A DNA stretch of 7,134 nt from Alphaproteobacteria bacterium (GCA_030432775.1 JAUILO010000122.1:1-7134); one strand, 5' to 3'; counted from the first letter of the stretch, positions 1 to 6,187 are shown. Notes: generated from the sequence alone by a model not told the origin. Translations and numbers: made by a program.

Positions 1-63
1 AAAGCCACAGAGTTGGGGGTGAATATACTGAGCGAACAAGAATGGTTAGACCTTATAGAGTAA
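1..63 (+). CDS. ligA: NAD-dependent DNA ligase LigA, C-terminal end (partial)
   Basis: The plus strand is open from base 1 for 20 codons and ends at TAA (61-63). The peptide reads KATELGVNILSEQEWLDLIE. A lysine-rich start, an 'A.ELGV.I..E.EWL.LI' pattern and an immediate stop are typical of the last helix and strand of the BRCT domain that closes bacterial NAD-dependent DNA ligases (E. coli LigA ends in a similar 'KAQELGIEVIDE' segment). LigA seals nicks during replication and repair using NAD+. Only the extreme C-terminus is present, so the catalytic lysine, OB fold and zinc finger cannot be checked. Other BRCT proteins could end in the same way. A 9-bp hairpin (47-69) covers the stop codon. 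Confidence 0.68.
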   Translation, partial: KATELGVNILSEQEWLDLIE

Positions 64-69
64 GGTCTA
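47..69. repeat. 9-bp inverted repeat over the ligA stop codon
   Basis: TAGACCTTA (47-55) and TAAGGTCTA (61-69) are perfect reverse complements separated by the 5-base loop TAGAG. The right arm begins with the ligA stop codon TAA. Neither side has the T-run expected of an intrinsic terminator, so this may be an RNA hairpin that protects the 3' end, or part of a factor-dependent terminator. A second, weaker hairpin (CGTAAC 100-105 / GTTACG 115-120, 9-base loop) lies between ligA and the convergent gene, also without a T-run. Confidence 0.5.
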
Positions 70-138
70 TGCTGGCATGTATTAATAGCAGGGTACTTGC
101 GTAACTCATAAAATGTTACGACAGCCTACAAAACCGAT

Positions 139-387
139 CTACAGCTCTTTTTTCGCTTTGATCGCGTCAAGTTGGTTTAAGGCATTTTCGATTTCCGGCG
201 GGTAATCTCTTCTTTCGATAAACTCACCACCGCCAGTGTTTCTTGTCATCGCCATTTCCAGCGCTTTAACCAGAATTTCTGAAATCGCGTCATCTTCCTG
301 TGTCAATGCAAGCTCTAAAGCAAACAGAATTCTGTCACTGAGTCGGTAGATAACTTTATCACTAAAATCGCCCGGCGCTTGTTCCAT
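139..387 (-). CDS. Small helical protein of unknown function (82 aa)
   Basis: I do not recognise a named family. The protein has 82 residues and is soluble, with no signal peptide or membrane segment. Residues about 9-48 look like two amphipathic helices (SDRILFALELAL, then ISEILVKALEMAMTR) separated by an acidic QEDD turn. A GGGEFIERRDYP linker follows at about 52-63, and then a last charged helix ending KAKKEL. Short proteins of this helix, 'ERRD' and helix design occur in alphaproteobacteria; that is recollection, not a search. The ATG at 387-385 follows a purine-rich AGAGAGA stretch 6 bases upstream, a modest ribosome binding site. The gene starts 49 bases after the upstream hydrolase stop and is probably cotranscribed with it. 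The convergent ligA ends 75 bases away. A CDS is likely because it is ungapped, in operon spacing and has a plausible protein composition. Confidence 0.62.
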   Translation of the reverse strand: MEQAPGDFSDKVIYRLSDRILFALELALTQEDDAISEILVKALEMAMTRNTGGGEFIERRDYPPEIENALNQLDAIKAKKEL

Positions 388-430
388 GGTAGATCTCTCT
401 TCGTTGGTTCTTATATTTGAGTATATTGCC

Positions 431-449
431 CGTTTCTTAGAAACGTTTC
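431..449. repeat. Small hairpin over the hydrolase stop codon
   Basis: CGTTTC (431-436) and GAAACG (440-445) are inverted repeats whose 3-base loop is exactly the stop codon of the 337-aa hydrolase (437-439). GAAACGTTTC (440-449) is itself a palindrome, so two alternative pairings overlap. There is no T-run, and the 82-aa gene follows directly, so it is unlikely to be a full terminator. Confidence 0.35.
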
Positions 450-1450
450 AACTTGTCTTTAATGTTATTTTCTTTCAGCATTTCGTCAAAAGCGTTTAAC
501 AGCTTATTCCGGATTTCATCGTTTTCCATTAATATTTCGTGCTTGGCCGTTGGCAGGTCTAAAATTATGCTGCCATTCAGTTTGCCGGCGATTTTGCGCG
601 CGATATCGTTATCGACAAGCTCTTCTTCACCGGCCAGCGCGAACAAAGTCGGAATTTTGATCTCGCCAAGGTTTTTCATATGTTGAACAAATGAACATGA
701 TTCAATTGCATGATATAGCCAGCCATTTGTAAAATTGCCAAGCTGTAAAGCCGGATCGTACTCACACCATGCATTATGAATGGAGCCGCGTGTTTCATCC
801 GTTGTGAAAACATTGTTTTTGGACGGATCCCTTGTCACTGCCTTCCATTGTTTACCACCAAGCATGAAGTATGATTTGCTCATAAGTGTATTCAAAAAGC
901 GGATCGCAGGGTAGACAAACCATGCCGGTTTCTTTTCAACATCTTTGATACCGAACATAGGCGCGACAAATGTCGCTGCTTCAAAAGTATCAGGGTGTTT
1001 AGCAATGTAGCGTAGCGCAATATTTGCACCCATTGAGTGCCCCATAATGACCAGAGGAATACGTCCAACATCAGGGTGAACAGCCGAATGCTTCACATAT
1101 TCCAGATAAAAGTGATGAAGGTCTTCAACATGCAGGTCAAACGACTCCGAATGGCCTTTTTGCGGGTCTTTAAGCAAGCGGTCAGATTTACCCTGACCTT
1201 GCCAGTCAATCATCCAGAAGCTGTAATTATGTTTCTGTAGGTCCTCGGCCAGTTCAAAGTATTTTTCAATGAATTCACCACGCCCCTGTAAAACAAGAAC
1301 AACGGCATCAGGAATGTTACTATCAGGCGCGCAAGTGCCGAATCGGATTGTTTTGCCTTTGGGCGTTTTGAAACTGTGCCAGCGCCAGTTATGTGGCTCT
1401 GGGTAAGGTTCTTGATCTTCAGGTTGAATTTCTATTTTTTCGCTACTCAT
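437..1450 (-). CDS. Alpha/beta hydrolase, PldB / monoacylglycerol lipase-like (337 aa)
   Basis: This is a serine hydrolase of the Hydrolase_4 / COG2267 type (monoacylglycerol lipase and lysophospholipase L2, PldB), likely cleaving acyl esters of glycerolipids. The nucleophile elbow is GHSMG at 137-141, with Ser139 as the predicted nucleophile. The acid is probably Glu276 in the AGEEELVDN stretch (E. coli PldB has a similar EEERVVDN), with Asp280 as the alternative. The base is His304 in AKHEIL. The oxyanion strand reads LQGRGEFIEKY (54-64), where the usual HG is replaced by QGRGE as in PldB; IDWQGQGKSD (81-90) follows. Residues about 164-255 form the cap. There is no signal peptide, so it is probably cytoplasmic or membrane-peripheral. 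The ATG at 1450-1448 has no good Shine-Dalgarno, but the in-frame TGA shortly upstream leaves no better ATG. It lies 115 bases after a related hydrolase gene and 49 bases before the 82-aa gene. The substrate is not decided by the sequence. Confidence 0.9.
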   Translation of the reverse strand: MSSEKIEIQPEDQEPYPEPHNWRWHSFKTPKGKTIRFGTCAPDSNIPDAVVLVLQGRGEFIEKYFELAEDLQKHNYSFWMIDWQGQGKSDRLLKDPQKGHSESFDLHVEDLHHFYLEYVKHSAVHPDVGRIPLVIMGHSMGANIALRYIAKHPDTFEAATFVAPMFGIKDVEKKPAWFVYPAIRFLNTLMSKSYFMLGGKQWKAVTRDPSKNNVFTTDETRGSIHNAWCEYDPALQLGNFTNGWLYHAIESCSFVQHMKNLGEIKIPTLFALAGEEELVDNDIARKIAGKLNGSIILDLPTAKHEILMENDEIRNKLLNAFDEMLKENNIKDKLKRF

Positions 1451-1526
1451 GAGGTGAAGTGTAATCCTAGTTGATTCATCAAACCAGTATTAGTTTTCTA
1501 TTACAGATAAATAACCTGCATAGTTA

Positions 1527-1532
1527 ATTATA
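1527..1532 (-). promoter_or_regulatory. Possible -10 box upstream of the 337-aa hydrolase
   Basis: The minus strand reads TATAAT, a perfect sigma-70 -10 hexamer, about 77 bases upstream of the hydrolase ATG in the AT-rich 115-bp gap after the other hydrolase. No convincing -35 box lies 16-18 bases further up; the region is A/T-rich (AATCAA). This could give the downstream hydrolase and the 82-aa gene their own promoter. In such AT-rich DNA the hexamer may also be chance. Confidence 0.3.
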
Positions 1533-1565
1533 CCTCTTTTTGCATTAATTTGATTAGTTATTTTT

Positions 1566-2690
1566 TTACGCAGCTGTCGGCGCGACAAATCCATTGAAGC
1601 CACGGTTGCGCGGTTGCGCAGCATTGTTGTTTGCTGGCTGTGTGAACGGGATTGTATCATCGTTATCAGGTGTACTGGGTTTAGGCGCTTTTGTACGGCG
1701 TTCCAGAAAATCATCAATAGCATTCCACCAGCGATTATGGTTCTCGTCCGGCTCTAGCCAAAGAACATGTGTGGCGCTTGGTAAAAATAGCTGTTCTGCA
1801 TTGGGCATATATTTAACTGCTTTATCTTGTGCCTCGTTATCAACGAGATCGTCTTTACCAGCGGTCCCGATCAGCACAGGGGTTTTGATAGATTTTAGAA
1901 AATCAGGCTGCATGGCTTTATGAACGGAGTTATATACCGATGCAATCCAGCCAACTGTTGGTTCGCCGATTTGTGCTTTGGGGTGAAATGCCCGCACCAG
2001 ATCAGCAATATAGGATCTGATATTCAGGCCGGATAAATCGGTTTGTTTTGTGTCTGTTGGGGGCTGTGCAAAACGCTCCAGTTTTTTGGAAATAGACCCG
2101 CCAGTCGGAATAGGGACGTTTTTCAGGCCAATCTTGCTTGCCGCATTAAATGCCCAGCGCAGTACCGGTGTCATCGCTTTGGGAAGACCCATGCGCGTTA
2201 TATCAAACATCGGAGTACTCATAATGGCGGCATCGAAAACATCATCATGATCCTTCAGGTACAAAAGACCTGCATGTCCCCCCATAGAGTTGGTGCTCAT
2301 GATTAATGATTTACTATCCGGGTGGCGCTGTGGCGTTACAATATCTTCGATGAAAGAACTTAAATCATCCGCATGACGCTGCATGCCTTGTGAGCTAGAG
2401 CGTTTGTGATCTTCTTTATTGGCATGTTCGGATTTACCATGACCGTGCCAGTCCATAGCAAAAACTTCATAGCCCATTTTTTGATAATTTTTGATTGTTT
2501 CGAAATAAATGTCGATATGTTCGCCATATCCGTGTGTCAGAACAACGCTGCCTATTGTCTGGCCTTGCGCAGGGGCATGGCCGTACCGTATTTTATGTCC
2601 TGTATCTGATGTAAAATAAAGACTTCCCCGCCACTTATTCGGGGGTATTGCTGCTGCATCCCAATGCTGCTTAAAGTCTTCTGGATTCAT
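1566..2690 (-). CDS. Alpha/beta hydrolase with atypical nucleophile elbow (374 aa)
   Basis: This is a second member of the monoacylglycerol lipase / PldB-type hydrolases, probably an esterase or lipase. It has the oxyanion HG motif at LTHGYGEHID (51-60) and MDWHGHGKSE (79-88). The elbow reads STNSMGG (132-138), with Ser135 as nucleophile; the first glycine of GxSxG is Thr133. The predicted acid is Asp280 in AGKDDLVDN and the base is His308 in SATHVL. Residues about 160-255 form the lid. After about residue 330 comes a roughly 45-residue Pro/Asn/Gln-rich tail that looks disordered and is absent from the neighbouring hydrolase. No signal peptide is visible. The ATG at 2690-2688 has AGGA 7 bases upstream (GGATGAGGTA before ATG), which supports this start. 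The block layout, the DWxGxGKS segment and the C-terminal 'NAxDxxL' helix match the downstream hydrolase, so the two look like diverged tandem copies. A terminator separates this gene from pntB, so it likely has its own promoter. Confidence 0.9.
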   Translation of the reverse strand: MNPEDFKQHWDAAAIPPNKWRGSLYFTSDTGHKIRYGHAPAQGQTIGSVVLTHGYGEHIDIYFETIKNYQKMGYEVFAMDWHGHGKSEHANKEDHKRSSSQGMQRHADDLSSFIEDIVTPQRHPDSKSLIMSTNSMGGHAGLLYLKDHDDVFDAAIMSTPMFDITRMGLPKAMTPVLRWAFNAASKIGLKNVPIPTGGSISKKLERFAQPPTDTKQTDLSGLNIRSYIADLVRAFHPKAQIGEPTVGWIASVYNSVHKAMQPDFLKSIKTPVLIGTAGKDDLVDNEAQDKAVKYMPNAEQLFLPSATHVLWLEPDENHNRWWNAIDDFLERRTKAPKPSTPDNDDTIPFTQPANNNAAQPRNRGFNGFVAPTAA

Positions 2691-2704
2691 TACCTCATCC
2701 TGCT

Positions 2705-2746
2705 TGTTAACACAGATTTTTATTATCTTTATATTCAGTGTTAACA
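2705..2746. promoter_or_regulatory. Inverted repeat TGTTAACAC / GTGTTAACA, possible operator
   Basis: TGTTAACAC (2705-2713) and GTGTTAACA (2738-2746) are exact reverse complements, 24 bases apart, and each half contains the palindrome GTTAAC. They lie 15-56 bases upstream of the 374-aa hydrolase ATG. The AT-rich spacer between them reads, on the minus strand, through TATAAAG and GATAATAA, where a -10 box could sit. Two half-sites around the core promoter would suit a dimeric repressor. No regulator gene is present in the window, so the binding protein is unknown. Confidence 0.4.
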
Positions 2747-2876
2747 GTGAAACTTTAACAAATAGTAAACAAATTTCTTAATCTTATTATGCCGTAAGTT
2801 GGATGTAAGTTTCAATATAGTATCTTTTTCTAATATATGGTATAAATGTTGTTTATGCACAGTTGCTACCAAACAC

Positions 2877-2904
2877 AAAAAAGCCGCAGATTCTGCGGCT
2901 TTTT
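2877..2904 (-). terminator. Intrinsic terminator after pntB (bidirectional)
   Basis: GCCGCAGA (2883-2890) and TCTGCGGC (2892-2899) pair around the central T; a realistic fold is a 6-bp GC-rich stem with a 5-base loop. Six A's precede it (2877-2882) and five T's follow (2900-2904), so the hairpin has a U-run in both directions. For the minus strand it starts 24 bases past the pntB stop and reads into six U's, so it should end the pnt transcript. On the plus strand the tail is TTTTTGTTTT, which would also stop antisense transcription toward pntB. Confidence 0.88.
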
Positions 2905-2927
2905 GTTTTATTCGCTATAAAGTGATT

Positions 2928-4319
2928 CTAGTGTTCTAGAGATTTAACAATGTCTTCTGTCATTTTTTTTGCATCAGCCAGAAGCATCATTGTGTTATCG
3001 GCGTAGAATAGCGGGTTATCAATACCGGCATAGCCAGACCCCAGAGATCGCTTGATAAACAGCACTGTTTGCGCCTTCTCGACATCAAGAACAGGCATGC
3101 CGTAAATCGGTGAAGACGAATCAGTCTTGGCAGAGGGGTTGGTGATGTCATTCGCACCGATCACATACACAACATCTGTTTGTGAAAAGTCACGGTTGAT
3201 GTCTTCCAATTCAAACACATCCTCGTATGGAACATTGGCTTCGGCCAGCAACACGTTCATGTGCCCTGGCATTCTACCTGCAACAGGATGAATAGCATAT
3301 GTCACCTTTACGCCTTCTTTTTTCAAAAGATCGGCCATTTCGCGCAATGCGTGCTGCGCCTGAGCAACCGCCATGCCGTAACCAGGTACAATAATGACGC
3401 TTGATGCATTTTTCATGATGTAGGCGGCATCTTCAGCAGATCCAATCTTGGCTTGACGGTCACCCATATCTGCTGCGCCACCTGCGGCTTGTTCGCCGCC
3501 AAATCCACCAAGTAGAACGCTGATGAATGAACGGTTCATACCTTTACACATGATGTATGAAAGGATGGCGCCGGACGCACCCACCAACGCACCTGTGATA
3601 ATCAACAGGTTGTTGTGAAGCGTGAAGCCGATACCGGCAGCCGCCCAGCCTGAATAAGAGTTCAGCATAGATACGATAACCGGCATATCTGCGCCGCCAA
3701 TTGGAATGATCATTAAAATACCAAGCGCCAGCGCTAGAAATGTAATGGCCCAGAAGTAAATCGGAGCTTGGGTAATGCAAAGCATGATGATCAAAACAAC
3801 TAGTAAAACACCAAGTGCGGCGTTAAATGCGTGTTGACCACCAAATGTAATCGGTTTGCCTGATACGACACCCTGAAGCTTGCCCCAGGCAATTAAAGAG
3901 CCTGTGAATGTAAGTGCGCCGACAGCTGTACCAATAGACATTTCAATCAGGCTGACTGTTTTAATATCGCCAATCTCGCCAATGCCAAAGGCAGACGGGT
4001 TGAAAAATGCGGATGCGGCGACACAGACTGCGGCCAGACCTACCAAAGAGTGGAATGCGGCCACAAGTTGTGGCAGATCGGTCATCGCGATTTTCTTGGC
4101 CAGTATTGTACCGATACTACCGCCAATGGCGATACCAAGAATAATGAGGCCATAAGAGCTTACCGTTGGTGTCAGCAACGTGACAACAATTGCGAGAGTC
4201 ATACCGGATATACCGTATGTTAAGCCTTGCCGGGCTGTAACCGGGCTGGAAAGGCCACGCAAAGCCATAATAAAACAAATTGATGCAATCAGATATGCAA
4301 GAGGTGCCAGAGTTTCCAT
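2928..4319 (-). CDS. pntB: NAD(P) transhydrogenase beta subunit PntB (463 aa)
   Basis: PntB is the membrane and NADP(H)-binding subunit of the proton-translocating transhydrogenase, which makes NADPH from NADH using the proton gradient. The length matches the family (E. coli about 462). Residues 1 to about 255 hold roughly eight or nine membrane helices. The conserved channel residues His90, Asp211 and Asn220 (E. coli beta His91, Asp213, Asn222) are present in AAFHSLVG and DMPVIVSMLNSYSGWAA. The NADP domain begins near 290 with the GYGMAVAQAQ nucleotide-binding turn (313-322). HPVAGRMPGHMNV (344-356), VIGANDITNPSA (387-398, with Asp391) and the NADP-phosphate-binding Lys423-Arg424 follow. The ATG at 4319-4317 has AAGGAAGG 9 bases upstream. 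It lies 20 bases after the pntAB stop, is the last gene of the pnt operon and is followed by a strong terminator. No key residue is missing. Confidence 0.98.
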   Translation of the reverse strand: METLAPLAYLIASICFIMALRGLSSPVTARQGLTYGISGMTLAIVVTLLTPTVSSYGLIILGIAIGGSIGTILAKKIAMTDLPQLVAAFHSLVGLAAVCVAASAFFNPSAFGIGEIGDIKTVSLIEMSIGTAVGALTFTGSLIAWGKLQGVVSGKPITFGGQHAFNAALGVLLVVLIIMLCITQAPIYFWAITFLALALGILMIIPIGGADMPVIVSMLNSYSGWAAAGIGFTLHNNLLIITGALVGASGAILSYIMCKGMNRSFISVLLGGFGGEQAAGGAADMGDRQAKIGSAEDAAYIMKNASSVIIVPGYGMAVAQAQHALREMADLLKKEGVKVTYAIHPVAGRMPGHMNVLLAEANVPYEDVFELEDINRDFSQTDVVYVIGANDITNPSAKTDSSSPIYGMPVLDVEKAQTVLFIKRSLGSGYAGIDNPLFYADNTMMLLADAKKMTEDIVKSLEH

Positions 4320-4339
4320 CTGTTTGAGCCTTCCTTAAA

Positions 4340-4756
4340 TTAATCTTTTTTCTTAAACATGTGTAACATGCGACTGGTTACAATAAATCCACCGAAGATG
4401 TTCACTGATGCCAGTGTTACCGCCAAAAAACCCATGAATTTAGAGAAACCGACTTCAGACGCCCCAACAGAAAGTAGAGCCCCCACAATAATGACCGATG
4501 AAATCGCGTTGGTAACACCCATAAGCGGAGAGTGCAGAGCCGGTGTAACGCGCCATACAACGTAATAGCCAACAAAGCATGCTAGAATGAAAACTGTGAT
4601 CCCTGTGATAAGGAATTCGCCGCCATGTGCGCCAGCGGCCTGATCGATAAGCTGTGATGCTTGCGCTGCGATATGCGCAGCCTGATCCGCAAGGTCCTTC
4701 GCTGTGTTTGCAAGATTTGCCGCATTCTCCGGCAGGTTTTCAGGTGTGTCTGACAT
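4340..4756 (-). CDS. pntAB: NAD(P) transhydrogenase alpha-2 subunit PntAB (138 aa)
   Basis: PntAB is the small membrane subunit of split transhydrogenases and corresponds to the C-terminal membrane helices of the E. coli alpha subunit. Three membrane segments are visible at about 48-68, 77-98 and 107-127, with the family signature FVGYYVVWRVTPALHSPLMG (61-80) followed by VTNAISSVIIVGALL. The protein ends in a short basic tail, MFKKKD. The first 46 residues are an acidic, alanine-rich amphipathic stretch (repeats such as LADQAAHIAAQASQL) that probably forms a helix before the membrane. Ala-rich N-terminal extensions are, as far as I recall, common in alphaproteobacterial PntAB. The ATG at 4756-4754 has AGGA 8 bases upstream. 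It lies 51 bases after pntAA and 20 bases before pntB, so one transcript is likely. Confidence 0.97.
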   Translation of the reverse strand: MSDTPENLPENAANLANTAKDLADQAAHIAAQASQLIDQAAGAHGGEFLITGITVFILACFVGYYVVWRVTPALHSPLMGVTNAISSVIIVGALLSVGASEVGFSKFMGFLAVTLASVNIFGGFIVTSRMLHMFKKKD

Positions 4757-4807
4757 GGTATTTTTCCTGTTTTGTTAACGGGTTAGTGCATATTTCTAAT
4801 AACAAGA

Positions 4808-6187
4808 TCAAGCTTTTTTCTTGCTCGTATCGGTTGCTTTCTTTGGTGCTGTTTTCTTCGTCGCCGCTGTTTTTGTTGCTGTCTTTGATGCGGCGGGTTT
4901 CTTGGTTGCAGGCTTTTTCGCCGGCGCTTTTTTCGCAGGAGCCTTCTTTACCGCCGTAGTTTTGGCTGTGGTTTTAGCAGGTGTTTTTTTCGCTGCAGGC
5001 TTGCTATCGCCTTTTTTTTCGGCTTTCGCAGGCGTTGCTTTGTTTTCGTCCCCTTTAGAGAAATTCGGGTGAACCAGTTTGCCATCTTTGGTCAATGTAA
5101 TGCCTTTGATAATTTCGTCTTCCCAGTCAATTTTAAGGGCTGCTTTTTCGCTGTCAATAATCAGACCCAAAAGATTCTGTAGATTCTTGGAGTAAAGTGA
5201 CGCGGCCGAAGCGGCAAGGCGGCTTGGTACGTTTGCGTGACCAACAATTTTAACGCCGTCTTTTTCGATGATTTTACCAGCCTGTGCGCCGGCACAGTTG
5301 CCACCGCGCTCAACCGCAAGGTCAATAATGACTGATCCGGGTTTCATTGATTTGATCATTTTCTCGGAAATTAATTTTGGTGCCGGACGGCCTGGAATAA
5401 GTGCTGTCGTAATAACAATATCCTGCTTGAGAAGAGTTTCTTCAACAAGTGCCTGTTGCTTGGCTTGGTATTCTTTTGACATTTCCTTGGCATAACCGCC
5501 TGCGGTTTCGGCTTGTTTGAATTCTTCATCCTCAACGGCAATGAATGTGCCGCCGAGTGATTCAACTTGCTCTTTGGCTGCCGGACGAACATCTGTTGCC
5601 GATACGATTGCGCCAAGTCTTTTGGCTGTCGCAATGGCCTGTAAGCCAGCAACCCCTGCACCCATAACAAATACACGCGCTGGCGGAACCGTGCCGGCCG
5701 CAGTCATCATCATTGGAAATGCGCGATTAAATTCGGCGGATGCATCAAGAACGGCACGGTAACCGGCAAGGTTTGCTTGTGATGATAATACATCCATGGC
5801 CTGAGCGCGGGTAATTCGGGGAATAAGTTCCATTGAAAGAGTGATAATGCCGTCTTTTGCCCATTTTTTGAGTGAAGATTCATTGTCATAAGGGGCAAGA
5901 ATGCCAGCTAGAATAGCACCTTTTTTAAGGTCTGATACAACGCTGTCCGCCGGTGGCTGGACACAAAGTAAGATATCTGCCTTTTTCACAGCTTCCGAAG
6001 CGCTTGAAGTGATCTTGGCGCCTGCGTCCTTGTACATATCATCTGTAAAGGAGGCGTGTTCGCCGGCTTTTGTTTCGATGTAAACAGTGCATCCCATGCC
6101 TGTATATTTCTTTACAGTGTCAGGAGACGCGGCCACGCGTTTTTCGTGTGCTGCTTTTTCTTTTAAAACAGAGATGTTTAAGGTCAC
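4808..6187 (-). CDS. pntAA: NAD(P) transhydrogenase alpha-1 subunit PntAA with basic tail (459 aa)
   Basis: PntAA is the soluble NAD(H)-binding domain I of the transhydrogenase; it passes hydride from NADH to NADP+ on PntB. Residues 1 to about 377 align with the family and resemble alanine dehydrogenase. Arg124, Gln129, Asp132 and Ser135 have the spacing of the R. rubrum catalytic loop (Arg127, Gln132, Asp135, Ser138), followed by SSQANLAGYRAV. The Rossmann turn GAGVAG is at 176-181, with Asp199 in ATDVRP ending the second strand. Tyr232 in GGYAKEM matches the mobile-loop tyrosine (R. rubrum Tyr235). The start is GTG at 6187-6185, supported by AAAAAGGAA with 8 bases between AGGA and the GTG. 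R. rubrum PntAA has about 384 residues; this one runs about 75-80 residues longer, with an Ala/Lys/Pro/Thr tail (378-459). It is the first gene of the pntAA-pntAB-pntB operon and diverges from the TolC-like gene. Confidence 0.97.
   Translation of the reverse strand: MTLNISVLKEKAAHEKRVAASPDTVKKYTGMGCTVYIETKAGEHASFTDDMYKDAGAKITSSASEAVKKADILLCVQPPADSVVSDLKKGAILAGILAPYDNESSLKKWAKDGIITLSMELIPRITRAQAMDVLSSQANLAGYRAVLDASAEFNRAFPMMMTAAGTVPPARVFVMGAGVAGLQAIATAKRLGAIVSATDVRPAAKEQVESLGGTFIAVEDEEFKQAETAGGYAKEMSKEYQAKQQALVEETLLKQDIVITTALIPGRPAPKLISEKMIKSMKPGSVIIDLAVERGGNCAGAQAGKIIEKDGVKIVGHANVPSRLAASAASLYSKNLQNLLGLIIDSEKAALKIDWEDEIIKGITLTKDGKLVHPNFSKGDENKATPAKAEKKGDSKPAAKKTPAKTTAKTTAVKKAPAKKAPAKKPATKKPAASKTATKTAATKKTAPKKATDTSKKKA
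4811..5056 (-). repeat. Low-complexity Ala/Lys/Pro/Thr tail coding region in pntAA
   Basis: This codes for residues 378-459 of PntAA, about one third lysine with most of the rest Ala, Thr and Pro. Imperfect 5-residue units of the APAKK type recur (KAPAKKAPAKKPATKKPA at 415-432), with TPAKT, ATKT and ATKK variants around them. It resembles the C-terminal tails of histone H1, AlgP-type proteins and some bacterial HU or topoisomerase proteins. The DNA is built from repeated GCN and AAA/AAG codons and could expand or contract by slippage. The reading frame is intact up to the TGA. Confidence 0.85.

Larger units (their letters stand above)
2691..2927. other. 237-bp intergenic region between pntB and the hydrolase
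   Basis: This stretch is strongly AT-rich and holds no supportable open reading frame. It contains the GTTAAC inverted repeat near the hydrolase end and the intrinsic terminator near the pntB end. Between about 2747 and 2876 nothing definite is seen apart from AT-rich promoter-like words such as TATAAA on the plus strand (2841-2846). A short plus-strand RNA ending at the terminator is conceivable but unproven. Confidence 0.5.

Noticed and set aside
1490..1723. Minus-strand 77-codon frame at the end of the 374-aa hydrolase
   Set aside because: It overlaps the hydrolase coding end in another frame, has no good ribosome binding site, and its composition does not resemble a protein family.
2705..2764. 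CtrA-type box (TTAA-N7-TTAA) upstream of the hydrolase
   Set aside because: The TTAA words here are 10 bases apart or more, not 7, so the spacing does not fit.
4811..5056. Frameshift or read-through explanation for the PntAA tail
   Set aside because: No stop or frame change is visible near residue 380. The frame stays open with a consistent composition to TGA, and pntAB follows with its own ribosome binding site.
4821..5072. Plus-strand 83-codon frame rich in Ala, Val and Phe, resembling a membrane protein
   Set aside because: It is the antisense of the Lys/Ala-rich PntAA tail; complementing AAA and GCN codons automatically yields Phe, Ala and Gly repeats.
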